A DNA stretch of 21,163 nt from a virus (IMGVR_UViG_3300030117_000477:1-21163), one strand, 5' to 3'. Counted from the stretch's first letter, positions 14,612 through 21,163 are shown. Notes: generated by a model not told the origin, from the letters alone. Made by a program: numbers and translations.

Positions 14612-16604
14612 GCCAATTATCTCCTATTTTTGATTCTAATAATAATGGTACATTAAAGTCTATTCCAAACTCGTTGTTTATAATACTATTTATGTCTTGA
14701 TTTATAGTTTTCAAGATGAACACAACTTTATTTATTTCATCAGGGTGTACATCAATAACTATTGAATCGTGTACTGTGTTTACAATACAAGACTGTAGTA
14801 ATTGTATTCTGTCTTCTATGTGATGAAGAATCAAAGGCACTATGTCTGCAGTTGCAAAGCTCTGCACAGGATAGTTCTTTATCTGTGTAAAGTGTGACAC
14901 AGAGCCATTCATTCTTCTCTCTACATCAGGAAAACTAAACTGTCTTCCTGATGGTGTTGTAATACTACGTTTTTCTAGAGCCTCTTTAGCCAATCTGGAA
15001 TGCCAAAGTGCGATGCCTTTGTACTTTTTCGTGAAGTCTTGGTAGTATTTCGCTTCTGCTTTCGACCTACCGAACCCTGTCGCACCATACAACGGAGCAA
15101 AGGTATGTGCTTTAGCATCTTGCCTAGTAGTGTACTGACCTGATTTCGTAATGACGTTAGCAGTGTACGTGTGAACGTCAAATCCCGTTTTGATTTCATT
15201 AATCGCTACCTCATCTTGTGATAAATAGGCTGCAGTTCTAAACTCTAACTGTGCAAAGTCTGCTTCTAGAATCTTGCCACCTGTCCAACGTGAAACAAAT
15301 ACCTTCTTTACAGGGAACGTGCCACCTCTAGGCATATTCTGCATATTAGGGTCTGCTCCACTAAATCTGCCTGTAGCAGTTCTATGTTGTAACAACCTAA
15401 CATGAAGCATACCATCAGACTTAACGTGTGCCTTGATACCTTCAACAAAAGAAGATAGATAACTATCTAACGCAGACAATCTCTTCAAGTCTTGAAGAAA
15501 CTGACTAGCTTCTGTCATGTTGTTACGTTGTGCCATGCCTTGTAATATATCTAAATTACCTTTGGATACACCAAAGCCATTTGCACTTATCCATTTTGCA
15601 TTGGGTGCATTAAACTTTAACCCCCCAACTTGGGGTCTGGAAGTAAAAGTATAACCACTAGCACCACAATGAATGCAATTATTTTGATTAGTGTATGGAG
15701 TTCCATTTTTTCTTACCTTTCTTATTTTACCTGTACCATTACATACACGACACGTATTAGCTTGTGTCTTGTAAACGATATCAGAGTTTTGTTTAACATT
15801 ATATTTAAAGTCTTCTACACTCATGTGAGGAGTAAATTCATTTCCCCACATGGCTTTGTCTTTAGGCTTTCTACTATAGATAACCCAAGACATTTGTTCA
15901 GGACTATTGAGATTGATAGGAGTATCCCCCATAAGTTTTCTTACTTGTACAGATAATCTCTCTTCTATCTCAATCTTCTCCTTCTCAAATTCTTTTTTTA
16001 CAGATTCTAAGACATCTTGATTTACCTTGAAACCATTTCTGTGTGTCCTAGCTAGAGTCATAGCTACTTTATTTGTAAGTATAACTGTGTCCATAAGAGA
16101 TGAGTTAAGTAACTGCTTATACTGACTAGAACACAACTCTTGCGTTGCTCTCAAGTCTGCTCGTAAGTATTCTGTCAATTCATCCTTTGGTATCTCATCT
16201 ACACCCATACCTTTAGCAAAGTATTCTTTTAGAGTGTCTTGCTTCTGTGTATTTAACTCATGTCTTTCTGCACAGGCTTCTAATGATAAGGAATATTTAT
16301 CAGGGTTACCTCTGCTCAATACATATTCTGATAACATGGTATCAAATATAACACCATCATATTTAAAGCCACACTCCCACAACCACATCAAATCATATGT
16401 GATATTGTGTCCTATTAATACTGTGGCTTTATCCAATATATCTTGTACACCTATGAATCCACCATCCATATCGAATATAGATTCATTTCCATTGTCATCA
16501 CGACAACCAACCATAACTAATTTATTAGTAGGTTCGTATGGGTCTAAATATAATCTACCATCTCTCTTGGTTACTGTATTTTCTACATCTATTACTATCT
16601 TCAT
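14589..16604 (-). CDS. Family A DNA polymerase with DnaJ-type zinc insertion
   Basis: A 671-residue replicative polymerase. The 3'-5' exonuclease domain has Exo I (IDVENT, D6/E8), Exo II (IGHNITYDL, D71) and Exo III (YLRADL, D150). The polymerase domain has motif A (LEADFAQLEFR, D449), motif B (R494, K498, F502, Y506, G507) and motif C (VHDS, H612/D613). Between the domains, CRVCNGTGK and CIHCGASGY (C285, C288, C310, C313) form a half DnaJ-like zinc site, a domain arrangement described for phage HMO-2011. The residue at the E. coli Pol I F762 position is Phe (F502). Start and helicase stop overlap as ATGA. The partial DnaJ element may serve thioredoxin-like processivity or protein contacts; that is speculation. 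Confidence 0.95.
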   Translation of the reverse strand: MKIVIDVENTVTKRDGRLYLDPYEPTNKLVMVGCRDDNGNESIFDMDGGFIGVQDILDKATVLIGHNITYDLMWLWECGFKYDGVIFDTMLSEYVLSRGNPDKYSLSLEACAERHELNTQKQDTLKEYFAKGMGVDEIPKDELTEYLRADLRATQELCSSQYKQLLNSSLMDTVILTNKVAMTLARTHRNGFKVNQDVLESVKKEFEKEKIEIEERLSVQVRKLMGDTPINLNSPEQMSWVIYSRKPKDKAMWGNEFTPHMSVEDFKYNVKQNSDIVYKTQANTCRVCNGTGKIRKVRKNGTPYTNQNNCIHCGASGYTFTSRPQVGGLKFNAPNAKWISANGFGVSKGNLDILQGMAQRNNMTEASQFLQDLKRLSALDSYLSSFVEGIKAHVKSDGMLHVRLLQHRTATGRFSGADPNMQNMPRGGTFPVKKVFVSRWTGGKILEADFAQLEFRTAAYLSQDEVAINEIKTGFDVHTYTANVITKSGQYTTRQDAKAHTFAPLYGATGFGRSKAEAKYYQDFTKKYKGIALWHSRLAKEALEKRSITTPSGRQFSFPDVERRMNGSVSHFTQIKNYPVQSFATADIVPLILHHIEDRIQLLQSCIVNTVHDSIVIDVHPDEINKVVFILKTINQDINSIINNEFGIDFNVPLLLESKIGDNWLDTKDIN

Positions 16605-17824
16605 GCACTATACCTCGCTGTATATGGGTTAATGTTACAGTTAATCATTCCATGCCAACCTGTAATTTTGTTCTTAACAACATTTAAATGTCTCATGTTA
16701 GACTGCTCATCTACACCCTCGACATTTGCAGGTTGACCTATGAGTATCATAAGGTCTGCTTCTGCTGCCTTACCTGTACGTGAGCCTTCCATCATAGCCT
16801 GATTAAGAACTTGTCTTCCCTCTGCTTCTGCGTTTAGTTGTGACATATAGAATATAACACAATCATATTGTTTTGCAATCTGTCTTGCATATATCGCATT
16901 TGCTTTGAGTGCTTCATCAGGTCTTGCATAACCTGACATACGTGCAAACTTATCTCCCATGTCTATTACTACAACATCAGGCTTTACACTCTTACACATA
17001 CTTTCTACCCATGTCATGTCTTGTCCTGTCACATCTTTAATCTTCAGGTTAGGGGATACAATCTTATATCTGTCTCTAGCCTGTGATGGATTATCCTTTA
17101 TCTCATACTTATCCATATTGGATGAAGCAGTAAGATACCTGAATCCAACTCTATCATAAGACTCTTCGTTACACAAAACAACACAGTTAGCACCTTGTCT
17201 TGCAAAGCCATTCTCTCCTACAAGAAGAGATGCATGGAAAGATGTCTTACCTGTATTAGGTCTAGCACCTATCTCTACAAGATAGCCACCATTGACACCT
17301 TCCACTTTCCTAGCTAACTCAGGTAGATTAAAAGACCAACGTGTCTGTTGGTTCTGCTTTGCTATCAAAGTATCAAATGATATATCATCCCATTCAATGT
17401 TCATCTCAGGTGTGAAATCATCATTATACTTTTCTAACAAGTCACGTAATGGTTTCATGCTTGTCTGTGTACCATTAACAAAATCAAAACCTAAATTAGC
17501 TACGTCTTCTCCTATAACTTGTTGGAACAGTTTAGATAACACATCTTGTGCTACATCTGTTCCCATAGGTTTCTGTCTTTTAATATCATTAAACAGAGCA
17601 GAGTATCCCTGCTTCTGTGCAGTTGTCATAGCAGGATTGCTTGACAAAAACAGAGCTTCTACCTCATCAGGTGAAATATCTCTGTTGTATTTTTGTATAG
17701 CTTTATCAATAGTGTGCTTGATAGTTCTAGCATCCTTGCTAAATAATCTATCAGGACATCTCGCACCTCTATGGTCTTCATAGAAGTCTTTATTCATTAA
17801 GCTACGTAGTAGTGATAGTTCCAT
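16601..17824 (-). CDS. DnaB-type replicative helicase
   Basis: A 407-residue hexameric-type helicase that would unwind the fork ahead of the polymerase. The N-terminal 170 residues are helical (DnaB-N-like role). The RecA-type core follows: Walker A GARPNTGKTS (186-195), catalytic Glu in LCNEES (220/221), Walker B VVVIDMGD (D288), motif H3 YMSQLN (Q329), and MEGSRTGKAAEADLMILIG (344-362) with KNKITG, typical of the C-terminal core of the DnaB/T7 gp4 family. Unlike T7 gp4, primase is a separate upstream gene overlapping by 23 bases. AGGAG eight bases before the ATG supports the start. Confidence 0.92.
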   Translation of the reverse strand: MELSLLRSLMNKDFYEDHRGARCPDRLFSKDARTIKHTIDKAIQKYNRDISPDEVEALFLSSNPAMTTAQKQGYSALFNDIKRQKPMGTDVAQDVLSKLFQQVIGEDVANLGFDFVNGTQTSMKPLRDLLEKYNDDFTPEMNIEWDDISFDTLIAKQNQQTRWSFNLPELARKVEGVNGGYLVEIGARPNTGKTSFHASLLVGENGFARQGANCVVLCNEESYDRVGFRYLTASSNMDKYEIKDNPSQARDRYKIVSPNLKIKDVTGQDMTWVESMCKSVKPDVVVIDMGDKFARMSGYARPDEALKANAIYARQIAKQYDCVIFYMSQLNAEAEGRQVLNQAMMEGSRTGKAAEADLMILIGQPANVEGVDEQSNMRHLNVVKNKITGWHGMINCNINPYTARYSA

Positions 17825-18596
17825 GTTGGTTCTCCTTTGGGGTTAGTTTATGTAAATTAATTATGTCATTATCCGTTGCATACTTTAAGTCATCCTTTAG
17901 TTTTAAAACTCTTACGTCATCTACGTAACCTCTTAACTCTTTTGCAAAGGCTAGTGTCTTGGGCATTGCATCAGGGTCTAAGGCTATTATAGCAGTTGAG
18001 AACTGTGCTAGGTATCTCTTGTGTGAATCGCTTAATGATGTTCCCAACACAGCTACCCCTACATAAACACCATTGCCTACAACAGATGCACTCACACAAT
18101 CCTCAACAACTACTGCCACTTTACCATAGCCATATGTAAAAGGCAAGTCACTTTTTCCATATCTTTTCCATTTAGGTAAACGGAATCCTACAGAACGACC
18201 AACTGCATCTACAATTAGTCCGTTCTTTTTGATAGGAAATACAACTCTCTTTTCTTTTACATCATAATAAAGTGGTATCTCTTTATAATTTAACCCAAAC
18301 TCATAAGCATATCTACGAACCTCAACTCTATCGTTGTGGAATACTACGTGTTCAGGCATATTAAATTCTTTTTCCATCCTCTTTGCTTCAAATACAGAGT
18401 TTTTAATATCATCTACAGATAAATTAACTTTCTTTGTACCTGATATTGGGCAAGAAGATTTGTAACAGTTCCAAACTAACCTGCCCATGTTGTTGGTTAC
18501 TGTAAATGTTTTATATCCATTACAACTAGGACAGTTAGTTCTTCTTGTTTCTCCTACACTTAAATGTAAATCATTTATATAATTATATATATTCAT
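17802..18596 (-). CDS. DNA primase (zinc-ribbon plus Toprim)
   Basis: A 264-residue primase of the T7 gp4 N-terminal type. The zinc-binding domain has C22, C25, C44 and C49 (NCPSC ... NCYKSSC). The catalytic part includes RVVFPIKKNGLIVDAVGRS, then the Toprim motif glutamate E165 in VVVEDCVSA and the DxD pair D207/D209 in IALDPDA. It would synthesise RNA primers for lagging-strand replication. It starts one base after the integrase stop (TAATATG) with no good ribosome binding site, so it may rely on translational coupling. Its end overlaps the helicase start by 23 bases, consistent with a primase-helicase pair that is split here into two proteins. Confidence 0.9.
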   Translation of the reverse strand: MNIYNYINDLHLSVGETRRTNCPSCNGYKTFTVTNNMGRLVWNCYKSSCPISGTKKVNLSVDDIKNSVFEAKRMEKEFNMPEHVVFHNDRVEVRRYAYEFGLNYKEIPLYYDVKEKRVVFPIKKNGLIVDAVGRSVGFRLPKWKRYGKSDLPFTYGYGKVAVVVEDCVSASVVGNGVYVGVAVLGTSLSDSHKRYLAQFSTAIIALDPDAMPKTLAFAKELRGYVDDVRVLKLKDDLKYATDNDIINLHKLTPKENQHGTITTT

Positions 18597-18597
18597 A

Positions 18598-19491
18598 TTA
18601 TATACTCTTATTGTAATTATTACGTAATGTCAAGGCATTTTCTGCACTAGCATACGTATTTTTCATGTAAGGCTTGACCGATTGTGGGTTTGCATGACCT
18701 GTAACGGACATAATCTGACCCATAGGCACACCTGCTTCTACCATTTCAGTAGTTCCTGTCCTACGTAAGTCCGATATACGTAACTCATTCGGTAATCCTG
18801 ACTCTATTATTATCCTTCGTGCTACTTTTGACAGTCTTTGCATAGCATACGGACTGTAAACACCCTTCATTGGTGTTGGATAGGGTGCAACATAAGGTTG
18901 AAAGTCATAATCTTTTGCCTGTTCTTTAAGCATTTCTAATAAGTCAAGAGAAATAGGCAGGTGTACTACACTTCTTCTCTTTGACTGTTGCAAATTTAAC
19001 ACACCTTTGTCAAAATCTATGCTAGAAAACTGTAACATTCTCATATCTCCTACCCTCTGACACCATTCGTATGCCATTTGTACTATCAATCCTAAGTTTC
19101 TATACTTGAAATCGTTGTAACAGTAGTTAAGAAATATCCTAACTTGTTCTTTTGTCCAAGTAACATTCCTTATATGAGTAGTTTTTCTTTTGAAAGTAGA
19201 GAATGGATTGCTCTCTGCATACCCCATCTCCATTCCAAACGAATACATCTTACGTGCAACTGCACATACTGAGTTAGCTAAATAAGTTCCCCTACTTAAC
19301 CATACTTCGTATCCTCTTCGAGCAGTCGCACCTGTCATATCAGACAATAAAATACTTGACATCTTTTTTCCATCAACTTCTGTGTTCAACATAACGTTGC
19401 AACAGTATTGATAATCATGTTTAGTTTTGTCTGCTAAGTTATTGTAATCGTTAGACAAAAGGTACTTTTCATTAAGCGATTTTAAGTTCAT
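18598..19491 (-). CDS. int: Tyrosine recombinase / integrase
   Basis: A 297-residue protein with an N-terminal SAM-like core-binding region (about 1-105) and a C-terminal catalytic domain. Catalytic candidates are R146 (EWCQRVGDMR), K171 (QQSKRRSVVHLPI), R243 (ISDLRRT), H266 (SVTGHANPQ) and nucleophile Y275 (VKPYM). The usual first His of the HxxR box is Ser here (S240, codon TCG at 18772-18774). I chose the ATG at 19491 because GGAG lies five bases upstream; a longer frame to 19554 would add 21 residues in another gene's coding DNA. It sits inside the early operon between a Pyr_excise-like gene and primase. No att site or tRNA is visible beside it. Confidence 0.9.
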   Translation of the reverse strand: MNLKSLNEKYLLSNDYNNLADKTKHDYQYCCNVMLNTEVDGKKMSSILLSDMTGATARRGYEVWLSRGTYLANSVCAVARKMYSFGMEMGYAESNPFSTFKRKTTHIRNVTWTKEQVRIFLNYCYNDFKYRNLGLIVQMAYEWCQRVGDMRMLQFSSIDFDKGVLNLQQSKRRSVVHLPISLDLLEMLKEQAKDYDFQPYVAPYPTPMKGVYSPYAMQRLSKVARRIIIESGLPNELRISDLRRTGTTEMVEAGVPMGQIMSVTGHANPQSVKPYMKNTYASAENALTLRNNYNKSI

Positions 19492-19981
19492 TATTCTCCA
19501 TCCATTTTGGTTTCTCTGTATACTTGTACCTCGCAAATTTAGATTTGTCAACAATATAAAACTTTCTATATGCTTCTATAGGAAAGAACTCATCTGTCTT
19601 GAGGTCATCATGCCCACTAAAACATTGTGGGTGTGAAGTCATAACACCACAAGGTATGTGCCATCTACCTTCCCATAAGGCATCGTAATGTTTAGATGCA
19701 CCATGCGTCTTTTTATATCTCGCACTATACTCAAAGAGCATTGCTTTATATAAACAAAATGCCCATACATAGTTTGACCTGTTCTCCATCGCCCACAAAG
19801 TACATGGATGTTTTTGATGCACAGGTTTGTATATTCCATGTTCCTCTGCGTAGTCAGGTGCATGATGCCACAAGCTAGTACACAACATCTGTGCTTCTTC
19901 TAATGGCATCTTAACTATATGTTGGTCACACAAAGACTGTGCAATACCTATTGGGTTACGTTCTATAATAAATCTATTCAT
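19472..19981 (-). CDS. Pyr_excise-like conserved phage protein
   Basis: A 169-residue protein. Characteristic patches are CDQHIVKMPLEEAQML (18-33), YKPVHQKHPCTLWAMENRSN (51-70) and EYSARYKKTHG (84-94). Many phage and bacterial proteins with this pattern are annotated in or near the Pyr_excise family (pyrimidine-dimer DNA glycosylase, T4 DenV-like fold), but the catalytic N-terminal Thr of DenV is not evident (the protein starts MNRF), so enzymatic activity is unproven. If active it could repair UV damage, useful for a surface-ocean phage. The ATG at 19981 overlaps the preceding 27-codon gene (ATGA) and follows GGAG. Its end overlaps the integrase start by 20 bases. Confidence 0.6.
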   Translation of the reverse strand: MNRFIIERNPIGIAQSLCDQHIVKMPLEEAQMLCTSLWHHAPDYAEEHGIYKPVHQKHPCTLWAMENRSNYVWAFCLYKAMLFEYSARYKKTHGASKHYDALWEGRWHIPCGVMTSHPQCFSGHDDLKTDEFFPIEAYRKFYIVDKSKFARYKYTEKPKWMENNELKIA

Positions 19982-20061
19982 AATCCTACTCCAAAATATC
20001 CAAATAAAAATGCTACTGAACTAGCACCTAGTATTAACCAAATCCACTCTTCATTATTCAT
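19978..20061 (-). CDS. 27-residue single-segment membrane peptide
   Basis: A very short gene with ATG at 20059-20061 and TGA at 19978-19980. It has one of the strongest ribosome binding sites in the window (AAAGGAGGAG). The product is a short acidic-aromatic head (MNNEEWIW) followed by a hydrophobic helix (LILGASSVAFLFGYFGVGL), long enough to cross a membrane once. Its stop overlaps the next ATG as ATGA, and its start lies inside the end of the preceding membrane protein gene. The ribosome binding site and coupling support a real gene. Function unknown. Confidence 0.65.
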   Translation of the reverse strand: MNNEEWIWLILGASSVAFLFGYFGVGL

Positions 20062-20410
20062 GTTCTCCTCCTTTATCGTTGTTATCTAACTCAAACCTTT
20101 TACCATTATAATATATAGCACGACTACGACTAGGTGTATGATACCCCTTCTGTAGAAAGAAACTAGGCTTTCTTTTAGCAGTCTCAAACGTAGCCACAGT
20201 TAAAACAATAGCAGCCAATATAAACACATGGGCAATCGCAGTTATCCCAAACATCCACATACTACCAAAATACATAGAGAATACAATACACCACATCCAT
20301 GCTAACACTTGCATAACCATATGCCTAGTGTTTAAGTCAGGTATATGTCGCAAGGGATTGTATTCATAGTTCATGACAGATTGCCATGCATCATATATTA
20401 ATTTAATCAT
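20054..20410 (-). CDS. Two-segment membrane protein conserved in marine phages
   Basis: A 118-residue protein. The N-terminal part includes NYEYNPLRHIPDLNTRHMVM, which I recall from other marine phage and alphaproteobacterial proteins. Two membrane helices follow (about 33-50, VLAWMWCIVFSMYFGSMW, and 53-72, FGITAIAHVFILAAIVLTVA). The C-terminal part is basic then acidic (NNDKGGEHE). The ATG at 20410 follows GAGGAG by about eight bases and overlaps the previous stop by eight bases. Function unknown; it is likely inserted in the host inner membrane early in infection. Confidence 0.65.
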   Translation of the reverse strand: MIKLIYDAWQSVMNYEYNPLRHIPDLNTRHMVMQVLAWMWCIVFSMYFGSMWMFGITAIAHVFILAAIVLTVATFETAKRKPSFFLQKGYHTPSRSRAIYYNGKRFELDNNDKGGEHE

Positions 20411-20588
20411 GTGTCCACTCCTCTTGTTTACAAAACAAATCTATACCAAAGTCATAACCTTGATTATAATAATGGTGTGATTTTTTCTCATCTCTTGTGC
20501 CATGTATCATAGCATCTGTAACACCATCTTTAAAATTTTCTATGATTTTACACTCTTTAATTTGTTTTTCCAATTCTATTAAGTTCAT
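20403..20588 (-). CDS. Small protein with weak RMF-like pattern
   Basis: A 61-residue, acidic-to-neutral soluble protein. Residues about 20-52 read FKDGVTDAMIHGTR ... YYNQGYDFGIDL, a G-xx-DA-xx-G ... aromatic-xx-GY-xx-G pattern resembling the two helices of the RMF/CrpP-type small-protein fold. The match is weaker than in the protein at 8403-8672, and the basic N-terminus of RMF is missing. AAAGGAG lies eight to nine bases before the ATG. The start overlaps the previous gene as ATGA and the end overlaps the next gene by eight bases. Confidence 0.55.
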   Translation of the reverse strand: MNLIELEKQIKECKIIENFKDGVTDAMIHGTRDEKKSHHYYNQGYDFGIDLFCKQEEWTHD

Positions 20589-20719
20589 GACAATAACTCC
20601 TTTGCTACTTCAAATACTGCATATGCATACAATATTATTATTATTAATTTTAATGTCTTGTTGAATGAATCATCAGACATAACTTCCCAATGTGGTCTAT
20701 CTTTTTTCTTAGCCATCAT
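20585..20719 (-). CDS. 44-residue C-tail membrane peptide
   Basis: A small gene with ATG at 20717-20719 (a second ATG follows immediately) and TGA at 20585-20587. The product has a basic, polar head (MMAKKKDRPHWEVMSDDSF) and one C-terminal hydrophobic helix (LKLIIIILYAYAVFEVAKEL), the topology of a tail-anchored protein. AAAGGT lies upstream at a suitable distance. The start overlaps the previous stop as ATGA and its stop overlaps the next start the same way. Function unknown. Confidence 0.6.
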   Translation of the reverse strand: MMAKKKDRPHWEVMSDDSFNKTLKLIIIILYAYAVFEVAKELLS

Positions 20720-20850
20720 GATACCTTTATGGCTATATAAATACATAGTCCTATGATAACAAGTTTGCCATAGTCGAGGTCATACTTTGTGCCCTCTCCA
20801 TATCTTTTGTTGAAATCTATATTCAACCAATCTATTATTCTACCCCACAT
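20716..20850 (-). CDS. 44-residue C-tail membrane peptide
   Basis: A small gene with ATG at 20848-20850 and TGA at 20716-20718. The product starts with an amphipathic segment (MWGRIIDWLNIDFNKRYGEG), continues with a charged linker, and ends in one hydrophobic helix (GKLVIIGLCIYIAIKVS). AAGGAG lies six to eight bases before the ATG, in the 14-base gap after the methyltransferase stop. The stop overlaps the next ATG as ATGA. It is the first of a run of tiny coupled genes. Function unknown. Confidence 0.6.
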   Translation of the reverse strand: MWGRIIDWLNIDFNKRYGEGTKYDLDYGKLVIIGLCIYIAIKVS

Positions 20851-20864
20851 ATTTTTCTCCTTTC

Positions 20865-21163
20865 TTAGTTATAAACAAAATATCCTTTTTCATAATTAGT
20901 AGATGCTATCTTTTTAGGCAATAACATCTCCCCTAGTATGTGTGCAATCACATCAACTGTCCACCCATTGCCAATCATCTTGTATCTTTGTGTCTTTGAC
21001 ACACCCTCTGTATAATTGTCAGGCAGAGTCTGTAATCTCTCACACTCTACAGGTGTAAGTTTTCTCCATGTCATACCTTCTAGGTCAACAATCCTACCAC
21101 CTTTAGGTGAATAGGTTGCAACCTTTGGCTCTCTGTTACCACCTTGCATGGTAAGTAACGTAG
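20865..21163 (-). CDS. C5-cytosine DNA methyltransferase, C-terminal fragment
   Basis: An open frame running off the right edge, with TAA at 20865-20867. About 98 C-terminal residues are visible. LLTMQGGNREPKV resembles the end of the target-recognition region in Dcm-type enzymes. RKLTPVECERLQTLPDNY is motif IX, and QRYKMIGNGWTVDVIAHIL is motif X, with the usual GN. The catalytic Pro-Cys and SAM-binding motifs lie outside the window. Such phage enzymes methylate cytosine in a short target and commonly protect phage DNA from host restriction. The target is not readable from this part. An internal ATG at 21149 is not the real start because the frame stays open through typical family sequence. 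Confidence 0.85.
   Translation of the reverse strand, partial: TLLTMQGGNREPKVATYSPKGGRIVDLEGMTWRKLTPVECERLQTLPDNYTEGVSKTQRYKMIGNGWTVDVIAHILGEMLLPKKIASTNYEKGYFVYN

Noticed and set aside
17802-17824. Possible frameshift fusing primase and helicase into one T7 gp4-like protein
   Set aside because: Each gene is complete, the helicase has its own AGGAG-supported ATG and N-terminal domain, and I see no slippery sequence. Separate genes are the simpler reading.
18597-18632. TATAAT directly before the primase start with TTGACA farther upstream
   Set aside because: The spacing is about 23 bases, too long for a sigma70 promoter, and the -10 would touch the start codon.
19492-19554. Longer integrase N-terminus (21 extra residues)
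   Set aside because: This part coincides with the end of the Pyr_excise-like gene in another frame, while the ATG at 19491 has a well-placed GGAG.

Overview
The window is a piece of a marine, strictly phage-type genome, AT-rich (about one third G+C by eye) and almost gapless. The best match by content is the podovirus group typified by Puniceispirillum phage HMO-2011 (hosts: SAR116, SAR11 and Roseobacter-type Alphaproteobacteria). The main reason is its family A DNA polymerase, which carries a DnaJ-type CxxCxGxG zinc-binding insertion between the exonuclease and polymerase domains, a hallmark of that group. A monomeric B12-dependent ribonucleotide reductase, a T7-type endonuclease I, separate primase and helicase genes, and several small marine-phage proteins agree. 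The phage type is inferred from recalled family features, not from a database search.

Left part (1-7970, plus strand): the late/virion module. It begins inside a tail-fibre-like gene, followed by a small membrane-anchored coiled-coil protein (lysis candidate), a 630-residue Gln/Ala/Asn-rich repeat protein, two small proteins, and two large proteins (496 and 1175 residues) likely to be internal or ejected virion proteins. Neighbouring genes mostly overlap by one base (TAATG or TAGTG), so the block reads as one translationally coupled operon. Capsid, portal and terminase genes must lie outside the window.

Right part (8059-21163, minus strand): the early/replication module, read leftwards. From its upstream end: the C-terminus of a C5-cytosine methyltransferase cut by the window edge; a chain of tiny overlapping genes, several encoding single membrane segments; a Pyr_excise-like protein; a tyrosine integrase; primase; DnaB-type helicase; DNA polymerase; then, behind a clear sigma70-like promoter at 14583-14611, a putative ssDNA-binding protein, RecB/Cas4-type exonuclease, coiled-coil protein, endonuclease I, small conserved proteins including DUF3310, the ribonucleotide reductase, a membrane protein, another candidate nuclease, an RMF-like protein and a DUF6552-like membrane protein. 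The two modules converge at 7971-8058, the longest gap in the window (88 bases); no stretch of 300 bases lacks a gene. I saw no tRNA, rRNA, CRISPR array or insertion sequence.

Together the minus-strand genes form a self-contained replication and nucleotide-supply kit: host DNA breakdown and junction resolution, dNTP production, priming, unwinding, synthesis and strand protection. The most striking non-gene signal is that I could find no GATC anywhere in the 21 kb. Asp codons before a C are written GAC while Asp elsewhere is mostly GAT, which points to selection against this site.
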